Source: Kribbella sindirgiensis
Lineage (GTDB): Bacteria > Actinomycetota > Actinomycetes > Propionibacteriales > Kribbellaceae
Assembly (NCBI RefSeq): GCF_004331435.1
Contig: NZ_SJKA01000002.1
Span: 186,001 to 250,000 of the forward strand
Reading direction: 5' to 3'
Length of the DNA stretch: 64,000 bases
Part shown: positions 50,696 through 59,277 of the stretch, piece by piece
Layout: each line of letters begins with the position of its first letter
Position numbering within the stretch: position 1 is the stretch's first letter
Notes under the pieces: model-generated
The model's input: only the letters and a program-made list of their open reading frames with translations
Databases searched by the model: none
What the model was told of the DNA's origin: nothing
Program-made: the position numbers and the translations under genes

Positions 50696-50775
50696 TCCGG
50701 TCACCTCCCAGTGACTTTTGGTTGCTGATCTCTTGTCGTCGGTGACGGCTGCCGGGTGACGGCCGCCAAATCTTG

Positions 50776-50820
50776 GGGACAAACAAAAGGGCCGCGGGAC
50801 CCTTGGTGGGTTCCGCGGCC
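50776..50820 (-). terminator. Attenuator terminator in the whiB7 leader
   Basis: On the minus strand GGCCGCGGAACCC pairs with GGGTCCCGCGGCC around ACCAA, followed by CTTTTGTTTG, a rare strong U tract for this genome. It lies between the leader ORF stop (50845) and the whiB7 start (50695). Confidence 0.88.
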
Positions 50821-50844
50821 TGGAGGTGCCGGCTCTGACGTCTG

Positions 50845-51042
50845 TCAGACCGGTGGACTCCATGCTCGAGAACCCGAACCGCCGTACTTCACATCGCCGA
50901 CAGCTCCGCCCTGGAACTGGGCAGCGCCGGAAGCCATGAGCACAACGGTCGCGACGTGCAGGCGCGGCGAGGCACCCTGAATCGGGGCGCACGGCAGCGC
51001 GGCAGCGTCGCTGAACGGCTTCTTGACCGTGTTGGTGATCAT
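50845..51042 (-). CDS. whiB7 leader peptide (upstream ORF)
   Basis: This 65-residue frame in the whiB7 leader starts at ATG 51042 after GAGGAGGTG with good spacing and ends 25 nt before the attenuator hairpin. It has no recognisable domain. In Mycobacterium and Streptomyces WhiB7/WblC leaders carry a small ORF whose disturbed translation by antibiotics prevents premature termination. That role is inferred from position and from the strong ribosome-binding site. Confidence 0.7.
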   Translation of the reverse strand: MITNTVKKPFSDAAALPCAPIQGASPRLHVATVVLMASGAAQFQGGAVGDVKYGGSGSRAWSPPV

Positions 51043-51137
51043 TTCCAGGGCACCTCCTCTCGTTGTGGCGAAGCGGGCGGTTAGCTCGATCGCTATGGTG
51101 GTTTGAAGTTTTCGGCCAGGCTTCGACCGCAGAAAGA

Positions 51138-51177
51138 ACAGTACGCCGTCCGCGCCGGAGCCCGCAAACTATTTAAC
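51138..51177 (-). promoter_or_regulatory. whiB7 promoter with AT-rich box
   Basis: Minus-strand -35 TTGCGG (51162-51167) and -10 TACTGT (51138-51143) are 18 bp apart. GTTAAATAG, the AT-rich box expected for WhiB7 binding, lies directly upstream of the -35 (51168-51177). Start of transcription would be near 51131, about 90 nt before the leader ORF. The rest of the gap to 51404 shows no gene. Confidence 0.75.
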
Positions 51178-51404
51178 GCCAGTTCGCGAAGTTGGCCGGA
51201 AGTTGCCGCTCCGGCGGCAAGATCTCACTGCCGGCGCAGGCTACGAACCGTCTTTCGGCACGCTCCGGGTCGCCATCCGCACGCTCCGGGATCGTTGCCT
51301 CTGTCACCTAACTGCCACGTCTGCCAGGAGCAGAACACGGCACGTCCTCCAGGATGCGCCGCGGATCTCGTGCCTGGCAACAGGTTTGCCCGAACGGGCA
51401 CCCG

Positions 51405-53531
51405 TCAGCGGGTGCACAGGTTCAGAATGTGCTCGCCGTACTTGGTCAGCTTGGTGTGACCGATGCCCGGGATCTGCCGGAGCGCCTGGGCGTCACCGGG
51501 CCTGGTCTCGGCGATCGCGGTCAGGGTCGCGTCGGTAAGGATCACGAACGCCGGCATCTTCTCGGACTCCGCCTGCTCGGTGCGCCACTCGATCAACGCG
51601 TCGTACAGCTTCTGGTCGATCGAGGACGGGCAGTCCTCGCAGCGGCCGAGCTTGCGGGCACCGGGGTCGGTCAGTCCGCGGCCGCAGACCCGGCACTTCG
51701 GGATCGGCCGGCCGGACTTCTCGGACCGCTCGGAGCGGGACGGTCGCTCCCAGCCCACGGACGACGACGGGGTCCACTCGGAGCGCGCCGTACGGACGCC
51801 GATCGGGTCGAGGAAGCGGGTCGGGCCCCGGGTGCCGCGGCCGCCCGGCGAGCGGGAGGTGGACCAGCTGATGAACAGCTGCTGCTTGGCCCGCGTCACG
51901 CCCACATAGAACAGCCGCCGCTCCTCCTCCACCTGCGCCGGCGTCTGGGCGTAGCTGATCGGCAGTGTCCCCTCGTGGGCTCCGACGATGAAGACGGACT
52001 CCCACTCCAGGCCCTTGGCCGCGTGCAGCGTCGCCAGCGTGACACCTTCCGCGAGCGGCGCGTGCTGGATCGTGGCTCGCCGGTCGAGCTCCGCCATCAG
52101 CTCCGGCAGCCGGGCCTCCGGATGCGCCGCAGCGAAGTCGGCTGTCATCGTCACGAGCGCGCTCAGCGACTCCCAGCGGTCCCGCACCGCACCGGTCCCG
52201 GTCGGCGGCTCCTGGGTCCAACCGGCCCCGGCCAGCACGCCCGTCACCGTGGTGACCAGGTCGTCCCCGGCTTCACCGGCCTTCGCCTGCCCGCGCAGCA
52301 GTACGGCGGCCTGCCGGATCTCCGCGCGCTCGAAGAACCGCTCCGCACCCTTGAGTACTGTCGGGATCTTCCGCTCGGCCAGCGCCTGCTCGAAGTTCTC
52401 CGACTGCGCGTTGGTCCGGAACAGTACGGCGATGTCGCGCAACGCCACGCCCTCGTCCTTGAGCCGTACGACGGCCCGCGCCACCGCGTCCGCCTCCGCG
52501 ACCTCGTCGGAGTACTCGCGGTAGACCGGAACCGGACCGGCCTCTTTCTGCGATCGCAGCGTGACCCGCCCGGGCAGCCCGGTAGGACCGGCCGCGTCGA
52601 GGATCTTGTTCGCCACGTCCACGATCTGCGGCGTCGACCGGTAGTCGCGGACCAGCTTGATCACGGTCGCGGACGGGTGCCGGGACGCGAACCGCACCAG
52701 GTTCTCCGGGTCGGCGCCGGCCCACGAGTAGATCGTCTGCGCCGGGTCGCCGACCACGCAGACGTCCTCGCGGCCGCCGAGCCACAGATCGAGCAGGCTC
52801 TGCTGCAGCGGCGAGACGTCCTGGTACTCGTCCACGACGAACGTGCGGTACTGCCGCCGGATCTCGGCCGCCACCCGCTCGTCCTCCGCGAGCAGCGCGA
52901 CCGTGCAGAGCAGGACGTCCTCCAGGTCGATCCGCCCGCGCTCCAGCTTCACGTCCTCGTACGCCGCGAAGATCCGGGCGATCGTCGGCGGGTCGAAGGC
53001 CGCCAGCGCCCGCGCCGACTTGGGCGCCAGTCGCGCGTAGTCGTCCGGCCGGACGTTGCTCACCTTGGCCCACTCGACCTCGCCGGCCAGGTCGCGCAGC
53101 GCGGGCGTGTCCACCCGGACGCGGCACCGGGACGCGGCCTCGGTCAGCAGCGGGAACTTGCGGTCCGCGATCGGCGGCAGCTCCCCGCCGTACACCTTCG
53201 GCCAGAAGAAGCGGGCCTGCCGGAGCGCGGCGGAGTGGAACGTGCGGGCCTGCACGCCCTGGACGCCGAGCTGCGCGAGCCGGCCGCGCATCTCCCCCGC
53301 GGCCCGCTGGGTGAACGTCACCGCGAGCACCCGGACCGGGTCGAACGTCCCGGTGCGCACGCCGTACGCGATCCGGTGGGTGATCGCCCGCGTCTTGCCC
53401 GTCCCAGCACCCGCCAGCACCGCGACGGCGCCGTGCAGGGTGGTCGCGACCGCCCGCTGCTCCGGGTCGAGGGCCTCGAGCAGGCTCTCGGCGGAAGCGG
53501 ATCGTGTGAAGTCGCTCACGGGCTGAGACAT
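51405..53531 (-). CDS. uvrD2: UvrD2-type DNA helicase with HRDC domain
   Basis: This 708-residue superfamily 1A helicase has Walker A AGAGTGKT (40-47), FVVDEYQDVSPLQQ (motif II), VGDPAQTIYSWAGAD, VKLVRDYRSTPQIVD, HAAKGLEWESVFIVG and LFYVGVTRAKQQL. A zinc-ribbon-like CRVCG ... CEDC (near residue 620) and a C-terminal HRDC domain follow, the UvrD2 layout. It unwinds DNA during repair. ATG 53531 gives the standard length. It lies beside whiB7 as in mycobacteria. Confidence 0.95.
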   Translation of the reverse strand: MSQPVSDFTRSASAESLLEALDPEQRAVATTLHGAVAVLAGAGTGKTRAITHRIAYGVRTGTFDPVRVLAVTFTQRAAGEMRGRLAQLGVQGVQARTFHSAALRQARFFWPKVYGGELPPIADRKFPLLTEAASRCRVRVDTPALRDLAGEVEWAKVSNVRPDDYARLAPKSARALAAFDPPTIARIFAAYEDVKLERGRIDLEDVLLCTVALLAEDERVAAEIRRQYRTFVVDEYQDVSPLQQSLLDLWLGGREDVCVVGDPAQTIYSWAGADPENLVRFASRHPSATVIKLVRDYRSTPQIVDVANKILDAAGPTGLPGRVTLRSQKEAGPVPVYREYSDEVAEADAVARAVVRLKDEGVALRDIAVLFRTNAQSENFEQALAERKIPTVLKGAERFFERAEIRQAAVLLRGQAKAGEAGDDLVTTVTGVLAGAGWTQEPPTGTGAVRDRWESLSALVTMTADFAAAHPEARLPELMAELDRRATIQHAPLAEGVTLATLHAAKGLEWESVFIVGAHEGTLPISYAQTPAQVEEERRLFYVGVTRAKQQLFISWSTSRSPGGRGTRGPTRFLDPIGVRTARSEWTPSSSVGWERPSRSERSEKSGRPIPKCRVCGRGLTDPGARKLGRCEDCPSSIDQKLYDALIEWRTEQAESEKMPAFVILTDATLTAIAETRPGDAQALRQIPGIGHTKLTKYGEHILNLCTR

Positions 53532-53633
53532 GCGGGAACAAGCACCACCTGCGGCATGGTTCGAATACGTCGAAGGCAACCCTAGACGGGCGGCCCGACA
53601 AAACCCCCTCCCCACTCCTCAAGGAGTCCGCCG

Positions 53634-53873
53634 ATGTCGGCATTCACGATGTACTCAACGCCTTGGTGCGGCTACTGCCACCGACTCAAGGGCCAGCTCA
53701 AGAGAGCCGGTATCGAGTTCACCGAGATCGACATCGAGCAGGTCCCGGAGGCCGCCAAGATCGTCGAGAAGGTCAACAACGGCAACCAGACGGTGCCGAC
53801 CGTGGTCTTCCCCGACGGCACCGCGATGACCAACCCGTCACTGGCCCAGGTCGCGGAGAAGCTCGTCGCCTAG
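53634..53873 (+). CDS. Mycoredoxin (glutaredoxin-like)
   Basis: This 79-residue glutaredoxin-fold protein has CGYC (12-15) and VPTVVFPDGTAMTNPSLAQV, matching mycoredoxin-1 (Rv3198A) in position next to uvrD2. It would reduce mycothiol-mixed disulfides in the cytoplasm. It is divergent from uvrD2 and ends in a hairpin sharing its sequence with the fold-back element at 56353. Confidence 0.9.
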   Translation: MSAFTMYSTPWCGYCHRLKGQLKRAGIEFTEIDIEQVPEAAKIVEKVNNGNQTVPTVVFPDGTAMTNPSLAQVAEKLVA

Positions 53874-53900
53874 GTCCTGTCTGGACCACCAGACAGGACC
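53873..53900. terminator. Mycoredoxin terminator, GGTCCTGTCTGG family
   Basis: GGTCCTGTCTGG (53873-53884) pairs with CCAGACAGGACC (53889-53900) over ACCA. The same arms flank the 165-nt element at 56353-56517. Confidence 0.85.
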
Positions 53901-53941
53901 TGACAACTGACTCAGGTCATATCGCCTGAGTTATGGACTTT

Positions 53942-53955
53942 ACGGTCATGACCGT
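53942..53955. promoter_or_regulatory. Perfect 14-bp palindrome before the propeller gene
   Basis: ACGGTCATGACCGT is a perfect dyad, 38 bp before the start at 53994. A second inverted pair ACTCAGG/CCTGAGT lies at 53910-53931. They may be operator sites. No promoter boxes were assigned firmly. Confidence 0.55.
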
Positions 53956-53993
53956 TATACCTTGCGCTGAACGCCGTCGCAGGGAGTCCGCCC

Positions 53994-56354
53994 ATGTTCT
54001 CGCGCCGTTCATTCCGTCGTGCCTTCATGACCTTCACCGCAGTACTCGGCCTGCTCGCCACAGGGGGTCTGCAGGCAACCGCAGCCCCGCCGGGTGACCT
54101 GCCGGAGCCGTTCCCGTCGGAGAACTGGCCGCTCGGCACGCCGACGCGACCGATCGCGCCGTCCGCCGCCGATGTCATCAAGGACCTCGGCTCGCCGGTC
54201 AGCTCGCTCACGATCATGGAAGGCGCGATCGGCCGCACGCCGGACGGCCGCGATGTCGTGTACGCCGTACCTGCGGGTGAAAACGCCCGTTTGAACGTGG
54301 TCGACCTGCACAGCCGCCAACTGATCCGCACTGTGCCGCTGGCCGGGGCCGCCGGCGGCTGGGCGATCGTCGTGACGCCGAACGGTGACGTCTACCTCGG
54401 CACCTACGCGAACGCGCACCTGTACCGCTACAGCCCCGTGACCGGCGAGGTGACCGACCTGGGTCAGCCCATCCCCGGTCAGTCCCAGATCTACGGCCTC
54501 ACCTCCGACCAGGCCGGCAACGTGTACGCCGGGACGTACCCGAACGCCCACGCGTTCAAGTACGACGCGACGACCGGTGAGGTCACGGACTACGGCTCGC
54601 TGGACCCGGTGCAGCAGTACGCGCGGTCCACGGTCTACGACCCCGACCACAACAAGCTCTTCGTCGGCGTCTCCACTCCGAACGCCAGACTGCTCCGCAT
54701 CGACCCCGACACCAAGGTGGTCGAGGACATCACTCCCCCCGGGACGACGGCGAAGGACTTCATCGACCTGGACTACGCCGGCGGCAAGGTGTTCGCGAAC
54801 GCCAGCAGCCGCCTGGTGGTGGTCGACGCGGTGACCGGCGAGCAGGTCAAGTACACCGACAGCACCACGGGCCAGCAGGTGATGGACTACCCGATCGCTG
54901 CGCGCGGTGTCTCCGCTGCCGGACCAGGTGGCGTCTACTTCACCAACAACACCCTGTCCCTCACGCACTACGACCTGGACACCAACACGGTCGGTCCGGT
55001 CTCACCGCCGCGCACACTGACCCGTGGCGCGTCCATCGGCTACGGCTGGGTGACCGAGAACGGCGTACCGGTGCTGTACGGACTGGCCGGCAACTACTCC
55101 GGTGGAACGTTCCGCTACAACCCGGCGGACGGGACGCTCGCGCAGTGGAGCTCACCGTTCCAGTACGTGCCGTCGCCGCTCATGCACACGCTGGCTGACC
55201 CCAGCACCGGCAAGGTGTTCGTCAACGTCTATCTGAACGGCGCGACCTCCGTCTACGACCCGGCGACCGGCAAGTCCACAGTCACCACCCGGCAGGGCCA
55301 GGTAGAGGGCTGGGCCTGGGACGGCGCCGGCAAGATGTACGTCGGTATCTACCCGTACGGCCGGCTCTCGCTCTGGGACCCGACCCAACCGGACAGCCCG
55401 ACCAACCCGAAGGAACTGTTCAGCCTCGTCGACAGCGACCACCAGAACAGGCCGGTCGCAGTGGTCCCCGCCGGCAACCGCGTGTACGTCGGCACCACAC
55501 CGGCGTACGGCGAGTACGGCGGCGCGCTGACCGTGTACGACGTACCGACGGGCAGCCACACGGTCTACCGCAACCTGGTGACCGACCAGACCATCTCCTC
55601 CGCCGTACCCTCCGGTGCCGACGTCTGGGTGGGCTCGAGCATCGAGGGCGGTCAGGGCACCGAGCCGCGGGCCAGCGAGGCCCATCTGGTCAAGGTGAAC
55701 CCGTCCACAGGAGAGGTGCTCGCTGACGTCGTTCCGGTGTCCGGAGCGGCCAGCATCAACGAGCTGGTCACCGGACCGGACGGCAACATCTGGGGTCTGG
55801 CCGACGGCATCGTGTTCGCCATCGACCCGTCGACCGGCGCGGTGAAGCGGTCATTGCCTGTCTTCAGCGGATACACCGGCTCGCAGGACGGCGCCCTGTC
55901 CTGGCGAGACGGCTACCTGTACGGCGTGACCGGCGGCCGGCTGTTCGTGCTGGACATCCTGGGCGGCCAGACGACCGTTCTGCGCGACCACGGCCTCAAC
56001 CGCCTGACTCAGACGCCGGACGGCACCTACTACACGCTGCTGCGTCCGGACGGCTACATCAACCCGACCAACCTGGCCTCGTACACGCCACCGGTCGACG
56101 GGTGTCCGCAGTCCGACCTCCGGCCGACGGTCTGGACCGGGAACATCGACAGCCACGTCCAGAACCGCTTCCTGACCTACGGCTGCACGTTGACCGACGT
56201 ACTGCCGGACGCTGAGGCGGACTGGCCCAGCCACAGCGCCTACGTCAGCGCGGTCGCGAAGAAGGTCCAGCAGCTCCAGTCCGACGGCTCCATCGAGCGT
56301 TGGGAAGGCACCCTCATCGTGGTCGCCGCGGCCCGGTCCGACGTGGGCCGGTAG
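53994..56354 (+). CDS. Secreted beta-propeller protein
   Basis: This 786-residue protein has a signal peptide (RRSFRRAFMTFTAVLGLLAT, cleavage near QATAA at 31). Repeated blocks follow (PNGDVYLGTYANAHLYRYSP, AGNVYAGTYPNAHAFKYD, PDHNKLFVGVSTPNARLLRI and more), typical of 7-8-bladed NHL/PQQ-like propellers. The C-terminal 100 residues are separate, with Cys residues at DGCPQ and TYGCT, perhaps a disulfide. Function unknown; extracellular sugar or ligand binding or lyase activity is possible. It ends in the fold-back element. Confidence 0.82.
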   Translation: MFSRRSFRRAFMTFTAVLGLLATGGLQATAAPPGDLPEPFPSENWPLGTPTRPIAPSAADVIKDLGSPVSSLTIMEGAIGRTPDGRDVVYAVPAGENARLNVVDLHSRQLIRTVPLAGAAGGWAIVVTPNGDVYLGTYANAHLYRYSPVTGEVTDLGQPIPGQSQIYGLTSDQAGNVYAGTYPNAHAFKYDATTGEVTDYGSLDPVQQYARSTVYDPDHNKLFVGVSTPNARLLRIDPDTKVVEDITPPGTTAKDFIDLDYAGGKVFANASSRLVVVDAVTGEQVKYTDSTTGQQVMDYPIAARGVSAAGPGGVYFTNNTLSLTHYDLDTNTVGPVSPPRTLTRGASIGYGWVTENGVPVLYGLAGNYSGGTFRYNPADGTLAQWSSPFQYVPSPLMHTLADPSTGKVFVNVYLNGATSVYDPATGKSTVTTRQGQVEGWAWDGAGKMYVGIYPYGRLSLWDPTQPDSPTNPKELFSLVDSDHQNRPVAVVPAGNRVYVGTTPAYGEYGGALTVYDVPTGSHTVYRNLVTDQTISSAVPSGADVWVGSSIEGGQGTEPRASEAHLVKVNPSTGEVLADVVPVSGAASINELVTGPDGNIWGLADGIVFAIDPSTGAVKRSLPVFSGYTGSQDGALSWRDGYLYGVTGGRLFVLDILGGQTTVLRDHGLNRLTQTPDGTYYTLLRPDGYINPTNLASYTPPVDGCPQSDLRPTVWTGNIDSHVQNRFLTYGCTLTDVLPDAEADWPSHSAYVSAVAKKVQQLQSDGSIERWEGTLIVVAAARSDVGR

Positions 56355-56517
56355 GTCCTGTCTGGTGGTCCAGCGCCGTAGCGAGGAGGTGCTCGGTGCG
56401 GTAGCTCGGCGTGCGGGAGCGAAGGTCTCGATGCGGAGCATCGTGGCCTTCGCTCCCGTGCGGCGAGATGCCGTGCCGAGTGCCCCGCAGTAGGCGATGG
56501 GCCACCAGACAGGACCT
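56353..56517. repeat. 165-nt fold-back element with 16-bp perfect ends
   Basis: AGGTCCTGTCTGGTGG (56353-56368) and CCACCAGACAGGACCT (56502-56517) are perfect complements. Inside, CGGGAGCGAAGG/CCTTCGCTCCCG (56414-56425 with 56447-56458) and CGATGC/GCATCG form the tip, and the intervening arms pair imperfectly. It fills the whole gap between the convergent propeller and nudC genes. Confidence 0.85.
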
Positions 56518-56519
56518 CG

Positions 56520-57455
56520 TCACCAGCTCCCGGTGAGGCTCTCGCCGTACCAGCCTTCGATCAGGCGGCGGGAGATCGAGATCGCCCCCGGGAGGGCCAT
56601 CGTGCCGGCTTCGACCAGCGCACGGAGGTCCTCCCGGGTGAACCACTTCGCCTCGGCGATCTCGTCCTGGTCCACGTCGATATCGAAGTTCGTCGCCTTC
56701 GCGTAGAACCCGAGCATCAGGCTCGCGGGCAGCGGCCACGGCTGGCTGCCCGCGTACTCGACCTCCGGCCCGACGATCACACCGGTCTCCTCGAGCACCT
56801 CACGCCGTACGGCGGCCTCCAGCGACTCACCGGGCTCCACGAAGCCGGCCAGCGTGGAGTACCGCCCCTCCGGCCAAGCCTCGTTGCGACCGAGCAGTGC
56901 CCGGTCCTGGTCGTCGGTGACCAGCACGATGATCGCCGGGTCGCTGCGCGGGAAGTGCGACAGCCCGCACGCTGGGCACCGGCGGACGTGACCGGCCTCT
57001 ACTACCTCGGTGTGCTCGCCGCAGTTCGCGCAGTGCGTGTGAACGCCGTGCCAGTTGGACAGTCCGATCAGATGCACCGCGATGCCGGCCTCACGGTCGT
57101 TCAGCACGGCGCCGAGCTCGCGCAGTCCGCCGTACGACTCGTCGCCCTCACCGCTGACCAGTACGCCGAACACCGCGCGACCCTCCGCGGTCATCCCGGC
57201 CCCGGACTCGCGGTCGATGCCCAGGAAGACCCGGATCCCTTCCGGCGCCTCCGACGGCCGCACGAACCGCAGTGCGGAACGGTCGTCGACCACCTGGATC
57301 TTGTCGCCGGCCACGACCACCACCTGCGTTTCGGACGCGGCCCAGGCCTTCTCCAGCCAGTCGTCGTCACGGCGGCGGTCGGCGGCGCGGTCCAGAACGG
57401 ACCGGGACAGAGCTAGCGAACCAGGAGCGATGGAGTAGGCCACATGCCTCAACAT
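56520..57455 (-). CDS. nudC: NAD+ diphosphatase NudC
   Basis: This 311-residue Nudix enzyme has a Cys4 zinc ribbon (CANCG ... CPACG, about 146-166), the Nudix box GFVEPGESLEAAVRREVLEE (about 210-229) and the NudC signature SQPWPLPASLM that follows. It hydrolyses NADH or NAD-capped RNA. ATG 57455 gives the standard length and follows typical NudC order. It is the last of the whiB7/uvrD2/mycoredoxin group. Confidence 0.95.
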   Translation of the reverse strand: MLRHVAYSIAPGSLALSRSVLDRAADRRRDDDWLEKAWAASETQVVVVAGDKIQVVDDRSALRFVRPSEAPEGIRVFLGIDRESGAGMTAEGRAVFGVLVSGEGDESYGGLRELGAVLNDREAGIAVHLIGLSNWHGVHTHCANCGEHTEVVEAGHVRRCPACGLSHFPRSDPAIIVLVTDDQDRALLGRNEAWPEGRYSTLAGFVEPGESLEAAVRREVLEETGVIVGPEVEYAGSQPWPLPASLMLGFYAKATNFDIDVDQDEIAEAKWFTREDLRALVEAGTMALPGAISISRRLIEGWYGESLTGSW

Positions 57456-57482
57456 ATCCCGCGCCCGTGAGAGCATCCCCGC

Positions 57483-58196
57483 ATGAGTATTCACATCGCC
57501 GCCGAGAAGGGGCAGATCGCACCGCGGGTGCTGTTTCCGGGCGACCCGCTGCGGGCCAAGTGGATCGCGGAGACCTACCTGTCGGACGTGACCTGCTACA
57601 CCGAGATCCGCAACATGTTCGGGTTCACCGGCACCTACAAGGGTGAGCGCATCTCCGTGCAGGGCTCCGGGATGGGCCAGGCGTCCGCCTCCATCTACGC
57701 GAACGAACTGTTCGAGGAGTACGACGTCCGGACGCTGATCCGGGTCGGGACGTGCGGCGCCCTGGTGGAGAGCGTCCGGGTCCGCGACGTGATCGTGGCG
57801 ATGTCCGCGAGCACCGACTCGCAGATGAACCGGCTGCGCTTCCACGGCATCGACTACGCGCCGACCGCCGACTACCAGCTGCTCCGCGCCGCCGTGGACG
57901 CCGCCGAGGCGGCCGGGCTGAACGTGCACGTCGGCCAGGTGTTCTCCGGCGACCTGTTCTACAACGACCGCCCGGACCTGGTCTCGCGGACCGCGGAGTA
58001 CGGCGTGCTCGGTATCGAGATGGAGGCCGCGGCGCTCTACACGCTGGCCGCGAAGTTCGGCCGCCGCGCACTCGGCATCATGACCGTGTCGGACCACCTG
58101 ATCACGCACGAGGTGACGTCGGCGGAGGAGCGTCAGACGACGTTCTCCGAGATGATCACGATCGCCCTCGACGCAGCGATCGAGGTGCCGGTCTGA
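57483..58196 (+). CDS. deoD: Purine-nucleoside phosphorylase DeoD
   Basis: This 237-residue protein matches the hexameric bacterial [47 protein letters not shown], and [17 protein letters not shown] with MTVSDHL. It cleaves purine nucleosides with phosphate for salvage. It is divergent from nudC (27-bp gap) and precedes a lipoprotein gene that overlaps its stop. Confidence 0.95.
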   Translation: MSIHIAAEKGQIAPRVLFPGDPLRAKWIAETYLSDVTCYTEIRNMFGFTGTYKGERISVQGSGMGQASASIYANELFEEYDVRTLIRVGTCGALVESVRVRDVIVAMSASTDSQMNRLRFHGIDYAPTADYQLLRAAVDAAEAAGLNVHVGQVFSGDLFYNDRPDLVSRTAEYGVLGIEMEAAALYTLAAKFGRRALGIMTVSDHLITHEVTSAEERQTTFSEMITIALDAAIEVPV

Positions 58197-58729
58197 GCCG
58201 GACCAGGAGCGCGGCCGCCGCCATCGCCGCTCTCCTGCTGCTGGCCGCCTGCTCGTCGAACGAGCCTGCCGAGAACCCGGGGGCTCCGTCGTCCGCACCC
58301 ACGCCTTCGTCGGCTCCCGAGACGCTGACGCCCGTCAAAGCGACCGCGGTGGTCGCCGGGCTGACCAGCGCAGGCTTCAAATGCGGTACTGACGAGGCAT
58401 ACGCCGCCTGTACGTCGGGAGCGGCCGTGGTGTCGATCCTGCTCGGCGACCACCCCCGGCCGCCGGTGGTGTCGGTGAACTCAACCGGGCCGGTCGACAC
58501 CGCGTTCGCTGCGATCGCCGAGGTCCTGCCCAAGGCGCTCGAGATAGCGCACATCAGCCGGCCCGGAGACATCGTCACGTGGTACGGCGCGCAGAAGGAC
58601 AAGCCGTCCGCCGAGATGACCGCCGGCGACTGGCTGGTGAGCTACGCGGCCGAAACCGACACCGAGGAGCCCGGCGTGCACCTGACGGTGACCGACAAGC
58701 TCTGCAAGACCGCATGTCAGGCGGAGTGA
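58193..58729 (+). CDS. Lipoprotein, unknown
   Basis: This is a 178-residue protein with hydrophobic [14 protein letters not shown] at the start, where LAAC is the lipobox, then a Ser/Pro linker and a domain with [14 protein letters not shown] and a terminal pair of Cys. No ATG, GTG or TTG in frame lies near; CTG at 58193 overlapping the deoD stop (CTGA) is the best start. It overlaps the convergent next gene by 13 bp. No family recognised. Confidence 0.65.
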   Translation: MSRTRSAAAAIAALLLLAACSSNEPAENPGAPSSAPTPSSAPETLTPVKATAVVAGLTSAGFKCGTDEAYAACTSGAAVVSILLGDHPRPPVVSVNSTGPVDTAFAAIAEVLPKALEIAHISRPGDIVTWYGAQKDKPSAEMTAGDWLVSYAAETDTEEPGVHLTVTDKLCKTACQAE

Positions 58730-59256
58730 ACCAACCGCTCCCCGAGCAACCGCTGGAAGGGCTCGACCAGCCCGGCCCGCGTCCGTAGATAGCGCCTGAG
58801 GGAACCGTCGTCGAGCACCAACTCGACGGCGGTTCCGCGCACCTCGCGGACCACCCGCGCCTGGTGCACCCGCACCGCCGGGACGAACTCCGGCTGCGGG
58901 ACGATCTCCATCAGGTCGTCGGTGATCCCCTTGGCCTCCGCCCGCAGCCGCCGCCGAGCCAGCGCCCGCGTCGTCATCGTGGCAACTCCGAACAGGTCAC
59001 CCAGGCGGTCCAACGCGACCAGGACCACCGCCGCGACCAGTGCGACCGCGGCGACGGCCAGGAGTGCGGTGCGCAAACCACTGAGACCGGCGTTCCCGGC
59101 CGGCCACGCCAGCACGAGCGCACCGGCCATGACAACCACGCACCACAGCGAGGGGTCCATCCGGCGCCCAAAGATCGGCGTCGCCGTCCACCCGTCCGCA
59201 GTGAACTCCAGATCGACCAGTCCGCCCGGTTCCGACCGGACCCGCTTCACAATCAC
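58717..59256 (-). CDS. Membrane protein, unknown
   Basis: This 179-residue protein has two membrane helices at about 37-55 and 62-84 (TALLAVAAVALVAAVVLVAL), a basic loop (TTRALARRRLRAEAK), and a C-terminal soluble part (VVREVRGTAVELVLDDGSLR). ATG 59256. No family recognised. It overlaps the lipoprotein gene 3' end. Confidence 0.75.
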   Translation of the reverse strand: MIVKRVRSEPGGLVDLEFTADGWTATPIFGRRMDPSLWCVVVMAGALVLAWPAGNAGLSGLRTALLAVAAVALVAAVVLVALDRLGDLFGVATMTTRALARRRLRAEAKGITDDLMEIVPQPEFVPAVRVHQARVVREVRGTAVELVLDDGSLRRYLRTRAGLVEPFQRLLGERLVHSA

Positions 59257-59277
59257 GGGACGCAGCCTAGAACGTCC

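Noticed and set aside
56353..56517. A complete insertion sequence or MITE in the fold-back element
   Set aside because: There is no transposase frame and no target-site duplication beside the ends; kept only as a fold-back repeat.
57456..58298. Upstream extension of the nudC frame to 58298
   Set aside because: It is antisense to deoD, and NudC has its expected length from 57455.
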